Assembly: GCA_964548225.1 (NCBI GenBank)
Contig: CAZJQP010000043.1
Coordinates: 1-40,014 of the forward strand
DNA from: CALMEH01 sp964548225
GTDB lineage: Bacteria > Acidobacteriota > Blastocatellia > Pyrinomonadales > Pyrinomonadaceae
Reading direction: 5' to 3'
DNA: 40,014 bases
Positions within the stretch are counted from its first letter, which is position 1, and each line of letters opens with the position of its first letter. Below are positions 29,800-37,310 of the stretch, piece after piece. The notes beneath the pieces were generated by a model. That model was given only the letters and a program-made list of their open reading frames with translations. It was not told where the DNA came from and did no database searches. The position numbers and the translations under genes are program-made.

Positions 29800-31752
29800 A
29801 TGGCAAATCGCACGAAAAAATCTAAGAAAAATCCGAAGCAAACGGCATTCACGCGGTTTATGCTAATTGTGGCGTTTTTCGTTTTGTGGATTGGCGGCAT
29901 CGGCGCACGGCTCGTGCATTTGCAGATAAATCAACACACGGAACTTCGCGGCAAAGCGTTAAATCAACGGCGCGACACGATTAAAGATAAACAACTTCGC
30001 GGCACGATTTATGACCGCGACGATCATCCTTTGGCAATGAGCTTGAAGGTTAAATCTTTGGTTGCCGATCCATCGGAGATTGAAAATATTGAAGCGACTT
30101 CCAAACAAATTGCGAAGGTTTTGAATGTCAAAACCGAAACGATTTTGAAACCGCTGAAAGAAGGTAAGGAGAAAAACAAACGCTTTGTTTTTCTGGCGCG
30201 GAAATTGGATGACACAACCGTTAAAAACATTAACGATGCGCTCGAAACGAAAGAATTAAAGAAAAACGATTTTCCGAAATTTGCCGGTTTGCATTGGCGC
30301 GAGGAGCAGAAACGAACTTACACCCAAAATGCAAGTTTAGGTCCGGTTATCGGTTTCAGCAATACGGAAGATGTCGGTAGTGCGGGCATCGAGCAATCGC
30401 AGGAAACACTTCTGCACGGTGCAGTTATTAAGACTTGGCGCGATCGTGATCGTTACGGCAGAGTTTACGACGAAGAGGAAATTGAGCGCGAAGCACCGAA
30501 AGATGTTGTTTTGACAATCAGCAGTTCAATTCAATACAAAGTCGAAAAGGCTTTGGAAAAAGGTGTGAAGGCAGCGAACGCGAAATCGGGAATTGCAATT
30601 GCGATGAATCCGAAAACGGGCGAGATTTTGGCGATGGCGAATTATCCTTCGTTCGACCCGAACAGATACACCGAATTTCCGGTGGAAAATTACACGAATC
30701 GTGCCGTGCAAAATATGTATGCGCCGGGTTCGGTCTTTAAAATTATTGCTTTCGGTGGTGCGTTGAACGAAAACTTGATAAAAGCCGACGGCGAAATTAA
30801 TTGCGGAAGCGGTGTGATAGAAATGAACGGGCGCGACGATATTGTTGATAAACATTGTCATCAGAAAATTTCCTATACCGACGCTTTAGCGGTTTCGAGC
30901 AATTATGTAACGGTAAAAACGGCACAGCTACTTGGCAAGGAGAAATTTTTTGATTATTCTCAAAGATTTGGTTTCGGCAAACCGACGGGCATCGAAATTC
31001 CGGCAGAAGCCCGCGGCACAGTTCGTTTGCCTGCAAATGCCGATTCATTGTCTTCAATGTCAATCGGCTACGAAGTAAATGTAACAGCTTTGCAAGCAAT
31101 TTCGGCTTACGCCGCGATTGCCAATGATGGAATTCGCGTTGCGCCGCGTCTGATTAAAGAAATTCGGCAAGACGGCAAAGTTATTTCGACGACTGAAGCT
31201 GAAACAACGCAAGTGATGACTGCGGAAAACGCGAAAAGTTTGCGTCGGATGTTGGAAGAAGTCGTAACGAACGGCACGGCGAAACGTGCGAAATTAAACG
31301 GTTTTACGGTTGGCGGAAAAACCGGAACGGCTTGGAAATATAATGCCGCCTTGAAAAAATACGACGAAAATAAATACGTTTCGTCATTCATCGGTTTTGC
31401 TCCGGCGGAAAATCCCGAAATCGTGATTGCTGTTGTTTTGGACGAACCACAAGGCGGCGCACGCGATGGCGGACAAGTTTCCGCTCCTGTGTTCCGCGAA
31501 ATTGCAGAATCAATTTTGCCCGAATTGGGAATCAAACCGGACGCGAACATTAAAAGCGAAACGGTTGCCGACGAAGAAATTCCGACCGAAACTGAAGCGG
31601 CAACGGCAAAGAAAACCGACAAAAAATCAGTAGAAACAAAGAAAGAAACAAAGAAGGAAGAAGAAAAACCTTCAACGCCAAAGACAAAGGAAAAGATAGC
31701 GCAAACGCAAAAGCCGAAAACAGAAACGAAAAATAAATCGTCAGGAAAATAG
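29800..31752 (+). CDS. ftsI: Septal peptidoglycan transpeptidase FtsI (class B PBP, PBP3-like)
   Basis: 650 aa. FtsI crosslinks septal peptidoglycan with FtsW. An N-terminal basic segment and a membrane helix (about 18-36) are followed by the pedestal domain (GTIYDRDDHPLAMSL). The transpeptidase motifs are S311-V-F-K314 (APGSVFK), S366-S-N368 and K507-T-G509 (VGGKTGTAWK). The last 90 residues are a Lys/Glu/Thr-rich low-complexity tail, with no PASTA domain. Flanked on both sides by REP-like elements; the TAG stop codon overlaps the first base of the downstream one. murE, usually next, is missing here. Confidence 0.95.
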   Translation: MANRTKKSKKNPKQTAFTRFMLIVAFFVLWIGGIGARLVHLQINQHTELRGKALNQRRDTIKDKQLRGTIYDRDDHPLAMSLKVKSLVADPSEIENIEATSKQIAKVLNVKTETILKPLKEGKEKNKRFVFLARKLDDTTVKNINDALETKELKKNDFPKFAGLHWREEQKRTYTQNASLGPVIGFSNTEDVGSAGIEQSQETLLHGAVIKTWRDRDRYGRVYDEEEIEREAPKDVVLTISSSIQYKVEKALEKGVKAANAKSGIAIAMNPKTGEILAMANYPSFDPNRYTEFPVENYTNRAVQNMYAPGSVFKIIAFGGALNENLIKADGEINCGSGVIEMNGRDDIVDKHCHQKISYTDALAVSSNYVTVKTAQLLGKEKFFDYSQRFGFGKPTGIEIPAEARGTVRLPANADSLSSMSIGYEVNVTALQAISAYAAIANDGIRVAPRLIKEIRQDGKVISTTEAETTQVMTAENAKSLRRMLEEVVTNGTAKRAKLNGFTVGGKTGTAWKYNAALKKYDENKYVSSFIGFAPAENPEIVIAVVLDEPQGGARDGGQVSAPVFREIAESILPELGIKPDANIKSETVADEEIPTETEAATAKKTDKKSVETKKETKKEEEKPSTPKTKEKIAQTQKPKTETKNKSSGK

Positions 31753-31817
31753 TTCAAAGTATCGCTTTCAGGCGATTTGTTAGCGAAAACAAATCGCCTG
31801 AAAATGATACTCTGAAC
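31752..31817. repeat. REP-like inverted pair (family C) between ftsI and murF
   Basis: 29-bp arms (31752-31780 and 31789-31817) pair with three mismatches, giving a 66-base near-perfect hairpin. Each arm has a GTTCAAAG or GTTCAGAG tag and an ATCGC...GCGAT mini-stem (imperfect in the right arm). It begins on the last base of the ftsI stop codon and ends 6 bases before the murF ATG. Confidence 0.85.
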
Positions 31818-31823
31818 AGAAAA

Positions 31824-33260
31824 ATGAAACTTGAAAACGCCATAAAATTTATGAATGCGGACGCAGCAACACTCAGTCCCGCTTTGCTTTCGGCAGAAGT
31901 TAATCGCTTCGTGATTGACTCGCGCGAAGTGCAGGCGGGCGCGGTGTTTTTTGCGCTTTCACAGCCCGAATACAAAAATAATTGTTTCAACGGTGATTTT
32001 GAAGATTCGACAAAATATGTTGCCGTCGCGTTGGAAAATGGCGCGATTGCGGCGGTTGTTCGGCGCGATAGATTTGCAGAACACGATTTAGAAAAATATC
32101 AAGACCGTTTAATTTTTGCCGAAGATGTTATTGTCGCTTTTCAAAATCTAGCGCACAGCGTTTATGAAGAATGGAACAAACCCGTCGTCGGCATAACGGG
32201 AAGCGCGGGAAAAACGACGGCGAAAGAATTAACGGCGCACGTTTTGGCGAGTTCGGGCAGAAAAGTTTTGCGGAACATTAAAAACTACAATAACGGACTC
32301 GGTTTGCCGATAACTGTTTTGAATTTGGTGAAAGATTCATCTTACGATGTTGCTGTTCTCGAAATGGGAATGTCCACGCCGAACAACGAAATTGCGCGTC
32401 TTTGCCGCATTGCGCCGCCTGATGTTGCTGTTGAATTGAATGTTTTGCCGGTGCATATCGAACATCTCGGTTCGATTGAAAATATTGCCAAAGCCAAAGC
32501 CGAATTGGTCGAAGGAATGAAAATCGGCGGCACGGCGGTTTTGAACGCCGATGATTTTCGCGTAGCGGCAATGCGTAATCTGCATTACGGAAAAAATCTT
32601 ACTTACGGCATTGTCGTCGGTGCAGACGTGATGGCAAAAGACATTCGTTTCGAGCGTTTCGGCGAGACGAAATTTACTTTGCAAACGCCGGACGGAAGTG
32701 CGGAAGTTTCGTTTCCTTTAAATGGCAAACACAATATTTTGAATGCTTTGGCGGCTTCGGCGGTCGGTTTCAGTTTCGGAATGACGACGGAAGAAATCGC
32801 CGAAAGTTTGAAAACGGTTGCACCGCCGCCGCAACGCGGAGAAGTTTTGCATTTCGCGGAAGGTTTCACGGTTGTCAATGACACATATAATTCAAATCCT
32901 GATGCGCTGATTTCGATGGTTCAAACGATTGTTGACGGCGGAAATTCGGCAAAACGCAAAATCGTTATTGCCGGCGAAATGCGCGAACTAGGCGATGATG
33001 CCGCGAAAATTCATTTTGAAACCGGACGCAAAATCGCCGCGTTTGAAATTGACAAACTTTTCGGCATTGAAGGTTTTGCCCAAGATTTACTGCAAGGCGC
33101 AGATTTGAGCGGCGGTTTTTACGAAAATTCGTCGGTTGCGGCGGAAAAATTTATCGAAGAAGTTCAGGCAGGTGATTTAATTTTGGTTAAAGGTTCGCGT
33201 GGTGTGCGGACGGAAAAGGTGGTTGAGAAGTTGTTAGAAAAATTTGAACTGGAGAAATAA
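31824..33260 (+). CDS. murF: UDP-MurNAc-tripeptide--D-alanyl-D-alanine ligase MurF
   Basis: 478 aa, normal size. MurF adds D-Ala-D-Ala to the UDP-MurNAc tripeptide using ATP. The N-terminal domain has 'FVIDSREVQAGAVFFAL'. The central domain has the P-loop GITGSAGKTT (123-132) and the MurF-type NYNNGLGLPITVLNL and 'LEMGMSTPNNEIARL...EHLGSIENIAKAKAELVEGM'. The C-terminal domain has 'VVNDTYNSNPDALISMVQTI' and 'VIAGEMRELGDDAAKIH'. These distinguish it from MurE. No ribosome binding site stands out; the hairpin 31752-31817 abuts the start codon. Confidence 0.96.
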   Translation: MKLENAIKFMNADAATLSPALLSAEVNRFVIDSREVQAGAVFFALSQPEYKNNCFNGDFEDSTKYVAVALENGAIAAVVRRDRFAEHDLEKYQDRLIFAEDVIVAFQNLAHSVYEEWNKPVVGITGSAGKTTAKELTAHVLASSGRKVLRNIKNYNNGLGLPITVLNLVKDSSYDVAVLEMGMSTPNNEIARLCRIAPPDVAVELNVLPVHIEHLGSIENIAKAKAELVEGMKIGGTAVLNADDFRVAAMRNLHYGKNLTYGIVVGADVMAKDIRFERFGETKFTLQTPDGSAEVSFPLNGKHNILNALAASAVGFSFGMTTEEIAESLKTVAPPPQRGEVLHFAEGFTVVNDTYNSNPDALISMVQTIVDGGNSAKRKIVIAGEMRELGDDAAKIHFETGRKIAAFEIDKLFGIEGFAQDLLQGADLSGGFYENSSVAAEKFIEEVQAGDLILVKGSRGVRTEKVVEKLLEKFELEK

Positions 33261-33282
33261 ACGGCAGACGGAGGATTATGGG

Positions 33283-33320
33283 AAATCCGAAATCCAAAAT
33301 CCGAAATCCAAAATCCGAAG
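33283..33320. repeat. Tandem 14-bp repeat ending at the mraY start codon
   Basis: AAATCCGAAATCCA occurs twice in full, then AAATCCGAAG, ending directly at the mraY ATG (33321). It replaces any normal ribosome binding site; GGAGG lies further upstream at about 33271. Confidence 0.85.
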
Positions 33321-34856
33321 ATGCTTTATTACTTTTTATATCAACTGATTTTCAAGCAATACGGTGGGGCGGGCGAATCAATTTTGTTTAAAGGCTTGAA
33401 CGTCTTTCAATACATTACGTTTCGCACAACTTGGGCAACGATTACGGCGTTGGTTATTACACTGCTTTTCGGTGGCAAGGTCATCAAAAAATTGCAGGAG
33501 CTGAAAATCGGGCAGGAAATCCGCGAAGAACTTTCCATTGAACATCAAGCCAAAAAAGGCACGCCGACGATGGGCGGAGTTCTGATCTTGGGTTCAGTCT
33601 TTATTTCGACGCTTCTTTGGGCGCGGCTTGACAGTTTGTATCTTTGGCTGGCGTTCGGCGCAACCATTGCCTTCGGTTTAATCGGTTTTGCCGACGATTA
33701 CATCAAGATTGTCAAAAAACGGAGTCTTGGGCTTACCGAAAGACAGAAACTAGCCGGACAGTTTATCACGGCTTTGGTTGTCTGGGGATGTTTGTTTTTG
33801 ACTACGGGCGACTCTCTGTTTCGCGGCACAGACTTTAAGGATTTGAATAAATTCGCGGTGCGGATAAATCAGGCAAAAGACCCTGTTTCGCAATATTTGA
33901 AAACTCAGTTTTCGCCTGAAACCACACAGTTGTTGGCAAATTACGACGATTCCAAGTCTCAAGATTTACGGAAAAGTTTGACTACGGATTTAAATCTTGT
34001 TTTGAACGACATAAGTTTTTACGATGAATCGCGGTTTAATCCGGCAAATTTTCCCGAAGATTATAAATTTAAACCTTCGGACGAAACCAGAAAACTGATT
34101 GAAAAGCGTCCGACAAAAGGCGACGCTTTAGTGCGGTTCAATCGGCAACTTTTAGAAAACGCCTACCCCGAAGAAATTAGTGGTGTTCGCGGATATTTTT
34201 GGAATGTTTCGATTCCGTTTTTCAAAGACACGGCTTTGACCGATCCGCTGATTGCCGTTACCTATATCGGACCTTATTTGTATCTGCTCTTTATCATTTT
34301 CGTCCTTTTGGGTTCATCAAACGCGGTGAATTTGACCGATGGAATGGACGGGCTTGCCGCGAGTGTTACTTTTATTGCGATGAGCGCATTGACGGCTTTG
34401 ACGTATGTTGCCAGCGATGGTCGTTGGTCGTCTTATTTGGACATTACGCACAAGCCGGAAGCCGCAGAATTAACGGTTTTCTGCGGGGCGATGGTCGGGG
34501 CATCTTTAGGATTCTTGTGGTATAACGCGCCGCCCGCACAGGTTTTTATGGGCGATGTCGGGAGTTTGGCAATCGGCGGTGCGCTCGGCACGGTGGCAAT
34601 TTTGACCAAGCAAGAGTTCTTGCTTCCTTTCATCGGCGGCGTTTTTATCATCGAAGCGGCTTCGGTGATGTTGCAGGTCGGATATTTCAAATTCACGAAA
34701 AAGACGAAGGGACAAGGCAAGCGTATTTTTTTGCAAGCTCCGCTCCATCATCATTTTCAAATTGCGGGTTTGAAAGAGCCGAAGATTGTTTTTCGGTTCG
34801 TAATTGTGGCGATTTTGTTCGCGCTGTTGAGTTTATCAACCCTAAAACTTAGATGA
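33321..34856 (+). CDS. mraY: Phospho-MurNAc-pentapeptide-transferase MraY with large inserted loop
   Basis: 511 aa, against about 360 for typical MraY. MraY moves phospho-MurNAc-pentapeptide to undecaprenyl phosphate, making lipid I at the inner membrane. Conserved sites: KKGTPTMGG (78-86), FADDYIK (123-129, catalytic Asp pair), NLTDGMDGL (337-345), FMGDVGSL (409-416) and the HHH loop (476-478, APLHHHF). Between the helix that follows FADDYIK and the one before NLTDG, a polar stretch of about 140 residues (165-303, 'FRGTDFKDLNKFAV...VSIPFFKD') is inserted, on the periplasmic side by the standard topology. The frame is uninterrupted and all catalytic motifs are intact, so the enzyme is probably active. 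Confidence 0.95.
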   Translation: MLYYFLYQLIFKQYGGAGESILFKGLNVFQYITFRTTWATITALVITLLFGGKVIKKLQELKIGQEIREELSIEHQAKKGTPTMGGVLILGSVFISTLLWARLDSLYLWLAFGATIAFGLIGFADDYIKIVKKRSLGLTERQKLAGQFITALVVWGCLFLTTGDSLFRGTDFKDLNKFAVRINQAKDPVSQYLKTQFSPETTQLLANYDDSKSQDLRKSLTTDLNLVLNDISFYDESRFNPANFPEDYKFKPSDETRKLIEKRPTKGDALVRFNRQLLENAYPEEISGVRGYFWNVSIPFFKDTALTDPLIAVTYIGPYLYLLFIIFVLLGSSNAVNLTDGMDGLAASVTFIAMSALTALTYVASDGRWSSYLDITHKPEAAELTVFCGAMVGASLGFLWYNAPPAQVFMGDVGSLAIGGALGTVAILTKQEFLLPFIGGVFIIEAASVMLQVGYFKFTKKTKGQGKRIFLQAPLHHHFQIAGLKEPKIVFRFVIVAILFALLSLSTLKLR

Positions 34857-34858
34857 TC

Positions 34859-34935
34859 TTTGATTTTTGACCTTTGACCTTTGATTTTTCCGAAAATCGA
34901 GTTCAAAGATCAAAGATCAAAGATCAAAAATCAAA
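34859..34935. repeat. Inverted array of 8-bp-like units between mraY and murD
   Basis: A 27-base left arm (34859-34885, TTTGATTTTTGACCTTTGAC...) pairs with 34909-34935 with two mismatches. The arms are tandem copies of (G)ATCAAA(G)-type units. It starts 2 bases after the mraY stop codon and its last base is the A of the murD ATG, so the start region of murD could be folded into the stem. Confidence 0.8.
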
Positions 34936-36320
34936 TGAATTTATCAGGTAGAAAAACTTTAGTCCTCGGTGCGGGGAAATCGGGCATCGCGTCTGCCAAA
35001 TTTATGGCGGAGCGCGGCGCGATTGTGGCTTTGCACGACAAAAAAGAGATTGAAAAATGGTCGGACGAAGCCAAATCTCTCAAGGAAAAATTCAATATTG
35101 GCTTGATTGACGGCAATCTTCCTTCTTGGCTTTTAGACCAAATTGATTTGGTTGTCATTTCGCCGGGCGTGCCGACAAATACGATTCCGGCGCGATATGT
35201 TGACAGAAAAGATGGGGAGGTTATCGGGGAGGTTGAACTCGCTTTTAGATTTTTGAAAGGCAGAATCGTCGGCATCACGGGCAGTAACGGTAAGACGACA
35301 ACCACGACTTTGATTGGCGAACTTTTAAAAGATTCGGGTGTTGAAACGCTCGTCGGCGGAAATATTGGAACGCCGCTTTTGGATTTAACGGCGATTGCCG
35401 GCGAAAACACTTGGACGGTTGCCGAGCTTTCGAGTTTTCAGCTTGAAACCATCAAAGATTTCCGTCCGAACGTGGCGATTGCGACGAATGTAACGCCGAA
35501 CCATATGGATCGCTACGATTTCTTTGCGGATTACGCGGCGGCGAAGCATCGTCTTTTTATGAATCAGACGGCGGACGATGTGGCGATTTTGAACGCCGAC
35601 GATGAAATTACGGCGAGTTGGGCAAAAGGTTTGAAGGCGAATGTCGTGCTTTTTAGCGTCAAAAAAGAGTTGGACGAAGGCTTATTTCTTCGCAATCGGG
35701 ATTTGATTTGCCGCGCTAATGGCAAGGAGAAAGTTTTGACGACGCGGGACGAGATTTTTGTGCGCGGACTGCATAATGTCGAAAACATTCTCGCGGGTTT
35801 TGCCGCCGGACTTGCTTGCGGTGCTTCGCCGGATTCGATGCGCGAAACCGTTGCAAATTTTAAAGGCGTGGAGCATCGCATCGAGTATTGCGGCGAGATT
35901 GACGCGGTGAAATTTTATAACGATTCAAAAGCCACGAGCGTTGATGCGACTTTGAAAGCCTTGGAAGCGTTAAGCGAAGAAGCCGGAAAAACAATTTTAA
36001 TTCTCGGCGGACTTGGCAAAAACGCGCCCTACGCGCCGCTCATTCCGTTGATTGAAAAGACTGTTAGAAGCCTTGTTTTAATCGGCGCAGATGCCGATAA
36101 CATTGAATCGCAATTAAAAGGCATTACGGAAATAATCCGCGCCGATTCGATGGAAAATGCGGTGAAAAAATCGCTCGAAGCCGCCGAAAAAGGCGATTCG
36201 GTTTTGCTTGCTCCGGCGTGTGCGAGTTTTGATATGTTCAAAAGTTTCGAGCATCGCGGCGAGGTTTTCAAAGACGCGGTGAATGATTTGAAAAAAGGTT
36301 TTTTTGAAGCCCGAAAATGA
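34935..36320 (+). CDS. murD: UDP-MurNAc-L-alanine--D-glutamate ligase MurD
   Basis: 461 aa from ATG 34935; an upstream start at 34881 would translate the repeat array and is rejected. MurD adds D-Glu to UDP-MurNAc-L-Ala. The N-terminal Rossmann-like part is MNLSGRKTLVLGAGKSGIAS. The P-loop is GITGSNGKTTTT (113-124), followed by 'GNIGTPLL' and 'AELSSFQLETIKDFRPNVAIATNVTPNHMDRYDFFADYAAAK'. The C-terminal domain has 'EHRIEYCGEIDAVKFYNDSKATSVDAT' and 'LLAPACASFDMFKSFEHRGEVF'. All key blocks are present. Confidence 0.97.
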   Translation: MNLSGRKTLVLGAGKSGIASAKFMAERGAIVALHDKKEIEKWSDEAKSLKEKFNIGLIDGNLPSWLLDQIDLVVISPGVPTNTIPARYVDRKDGEVIGEVELAFRFLKGRIVGITGSNGKTTTTTLIGELLKDSGVETLVGGNIGTPLLDLTAIAGENTWTVAELSSFQLETIKDFRPNVAIATNVTPNHMDRYDFFADYAAAKHRLFMNQTADDVAILNADDEITASWAKGLKANVVLFSVKKELDEGLFLRNRDLICRANGKEKVLTTRDEIFVRGLHNVENILAGFAAGLACGASPDSMRETVANFKGVEHRIEYCGEIDAVKFYNDSKATSVDATLKALEALSEEAGKTILILGGLGKNAPYAPLIPLIEKTVRSLVLIGADADNIESQLKGITEIIRADSMENAVKKSLEAAEKGDSVLLAPACASFDMFKSFEHRGEVFKDAVNDLKKGFFEARK

Positions 36321-36343
36321 AATCTTGGAGACAAAATCTTTGC

Positions 36344-36525
36344 CAATGGAGTTCGTGGCGGCAAAAAAAACTCCATTGACGGCAAAAAAAACTCCATTGA
36401 CGGCAAAAAAAACTCCATTGACGACAAAAAAAACTCCAGAAAATCATTCGCTGGAATTTATGAGACATTTTAGGGCGACCGTAAATGATTCAATGGAATT
36501 TTTTTCGCCGCCACGAATTCCACTG
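36344..36525. repeat. Inverted and tandem repeat region after murD
   Basis: Three perfect 21-bp units (GGCAAAAAAAACTCCATTGAC at 36360-36380, then 36381-36401 and 36402-36422; shown here in 21 letters only to define the unit as GGC-A8-CTCCATTGAC) and a degenerate fourth lie after the murD stop codon. In addition 36344-36379 and 36490-36525 form 36-base inverted arms with four mismatches. The region downstream to 36713 holds only short TTGAAAA/TTGATAA repeats and no gene. Confidence 0.8.
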
Positions 36526-36713
36526 AATTATTCACTGGAATGTTTGAAAATTCTAAAAACGTCCGATAAACAGGACAAAATATCAATTATTTTTTAGTAG
36601 TTATGCAGATATTACCTAAAAATTTAATTGAAAATTGAAAATTGATAATTGATAAAGGTTTTCGGCAAATTATCGGGTTTTGGAATTTGAATAAGGTTTT
36701 TTCGGTAAGGAAT

Positions 36714-37154
36714 ATGAAGCTGATTTTAATCATAATTTTCGCATTTGCAATGGCGCAAACCAATCAGAATTGCGATAAAAAAACGATGGAAAACGCGAAT
36801 AACAAAACTGCTCCAACGCCGCAAACAAAGGTGAAATATGACCGCTTGCCCGAAAAAATTAAATTGGACACAGAAGTTCGCAAAGACACTCTGAACGACA
36901 AAGGCGAGGTCGTTTCCTTTGAAGTAGTTACGGTTGAAGAGCGTCTGAACGATTTGAAAGCGCGTTACGAAAAAAATGTTTTGGTTGACGAAAAAGGCAA
37001 AGAAATTCGCTTCTTCGAGCCTTTGTGTCGCGGCGTTTCCGCAGGTTACGAACAAGACCAAGCCGACCAAAAAGCAAAGGACGATGAGCTAAAGACTTTG
37101 AAAAAGAAATATACAGTCATCATTTTATACTGCAATCCGGCAAAAGTGATGTGA
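36714..37154 (+). CDS. Small exported hypothetical protein in the dcw cluster
   Basis: 146 aa from ATG 36714, with GGTAAGG just upstream; an in-frame start at 36642 would add a non-hydrophobic extension. The N-terminus MKLILIIIFAFAMA|QTNQNCDKK is a short export signal; the Cys at residue 20 is not in a standard lipobox. The mature part is charged (KYDRLPEKIKLDTEVRKDTLNDKGEVVSFEVVTVEERLNDLKARYEKN) with two late Cys (PLCRGVS, LYCNPAK). I do not recognise a domain. It sits between murD and ftsW, where dcw clusters normally have no such gene. Confidence 0.65.
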   Translation: MKLILIIIFAFAMAQTNQNCDKKTMENANNKTAPTPQTKVKYDRLPEKIKLDTEVRKDTLNDKGEVVSFEVVTVEERLNDLKARYEKNVLVDEKGKEIRFFEPLCRGVSAGYEQDQADQKAKDDELKTLKKKYTVIILYCNPAKVM

Positions 37155-37157
37155 AAT

Positions 37158-37302
37158 GACTGGAGTGCAAGCGTCCCGCTTGCAATAAGCGCAAAAGCGC
37201 GAAAAAAGGCGTTTGAGATGAGGTCAAGTTGAATAAAGGCAGAGGCGTTTGCATCGCTAAAAAACAGCGACGCATTGCAAGCGAGACGCTTGCGCTCCAG
37301 TC
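37158..37302. repeat. REP-like inverted pair (family A, copy 2) before ftsW
   Basis: Right arm (37277-37302) is identical to that of the copy at 4792-4817; left arm (37158-37183) differs at two bases. The centre (93 bases) differs from that of the first copy. It starts 3 bases after the preceding stop codon and ends 8 bases before the ftsW ATG. Confidence 0.85.
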
Positions 37303-37310
37303 AAAAAAAT

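Noticed and set aside
36344..36525. CRISPR-like array of 21-bp repeats
   Set aside because: The copies are directly adjacent with no spacers, and no cas gene is in the window.
36304..36597. 97-codon frame with KKTPLTA repeats after murD
   Set aside because: It starts inside murD and only translates the 21-bp tandem repeat; there is no ribosome binding site and the rest is low complexity.
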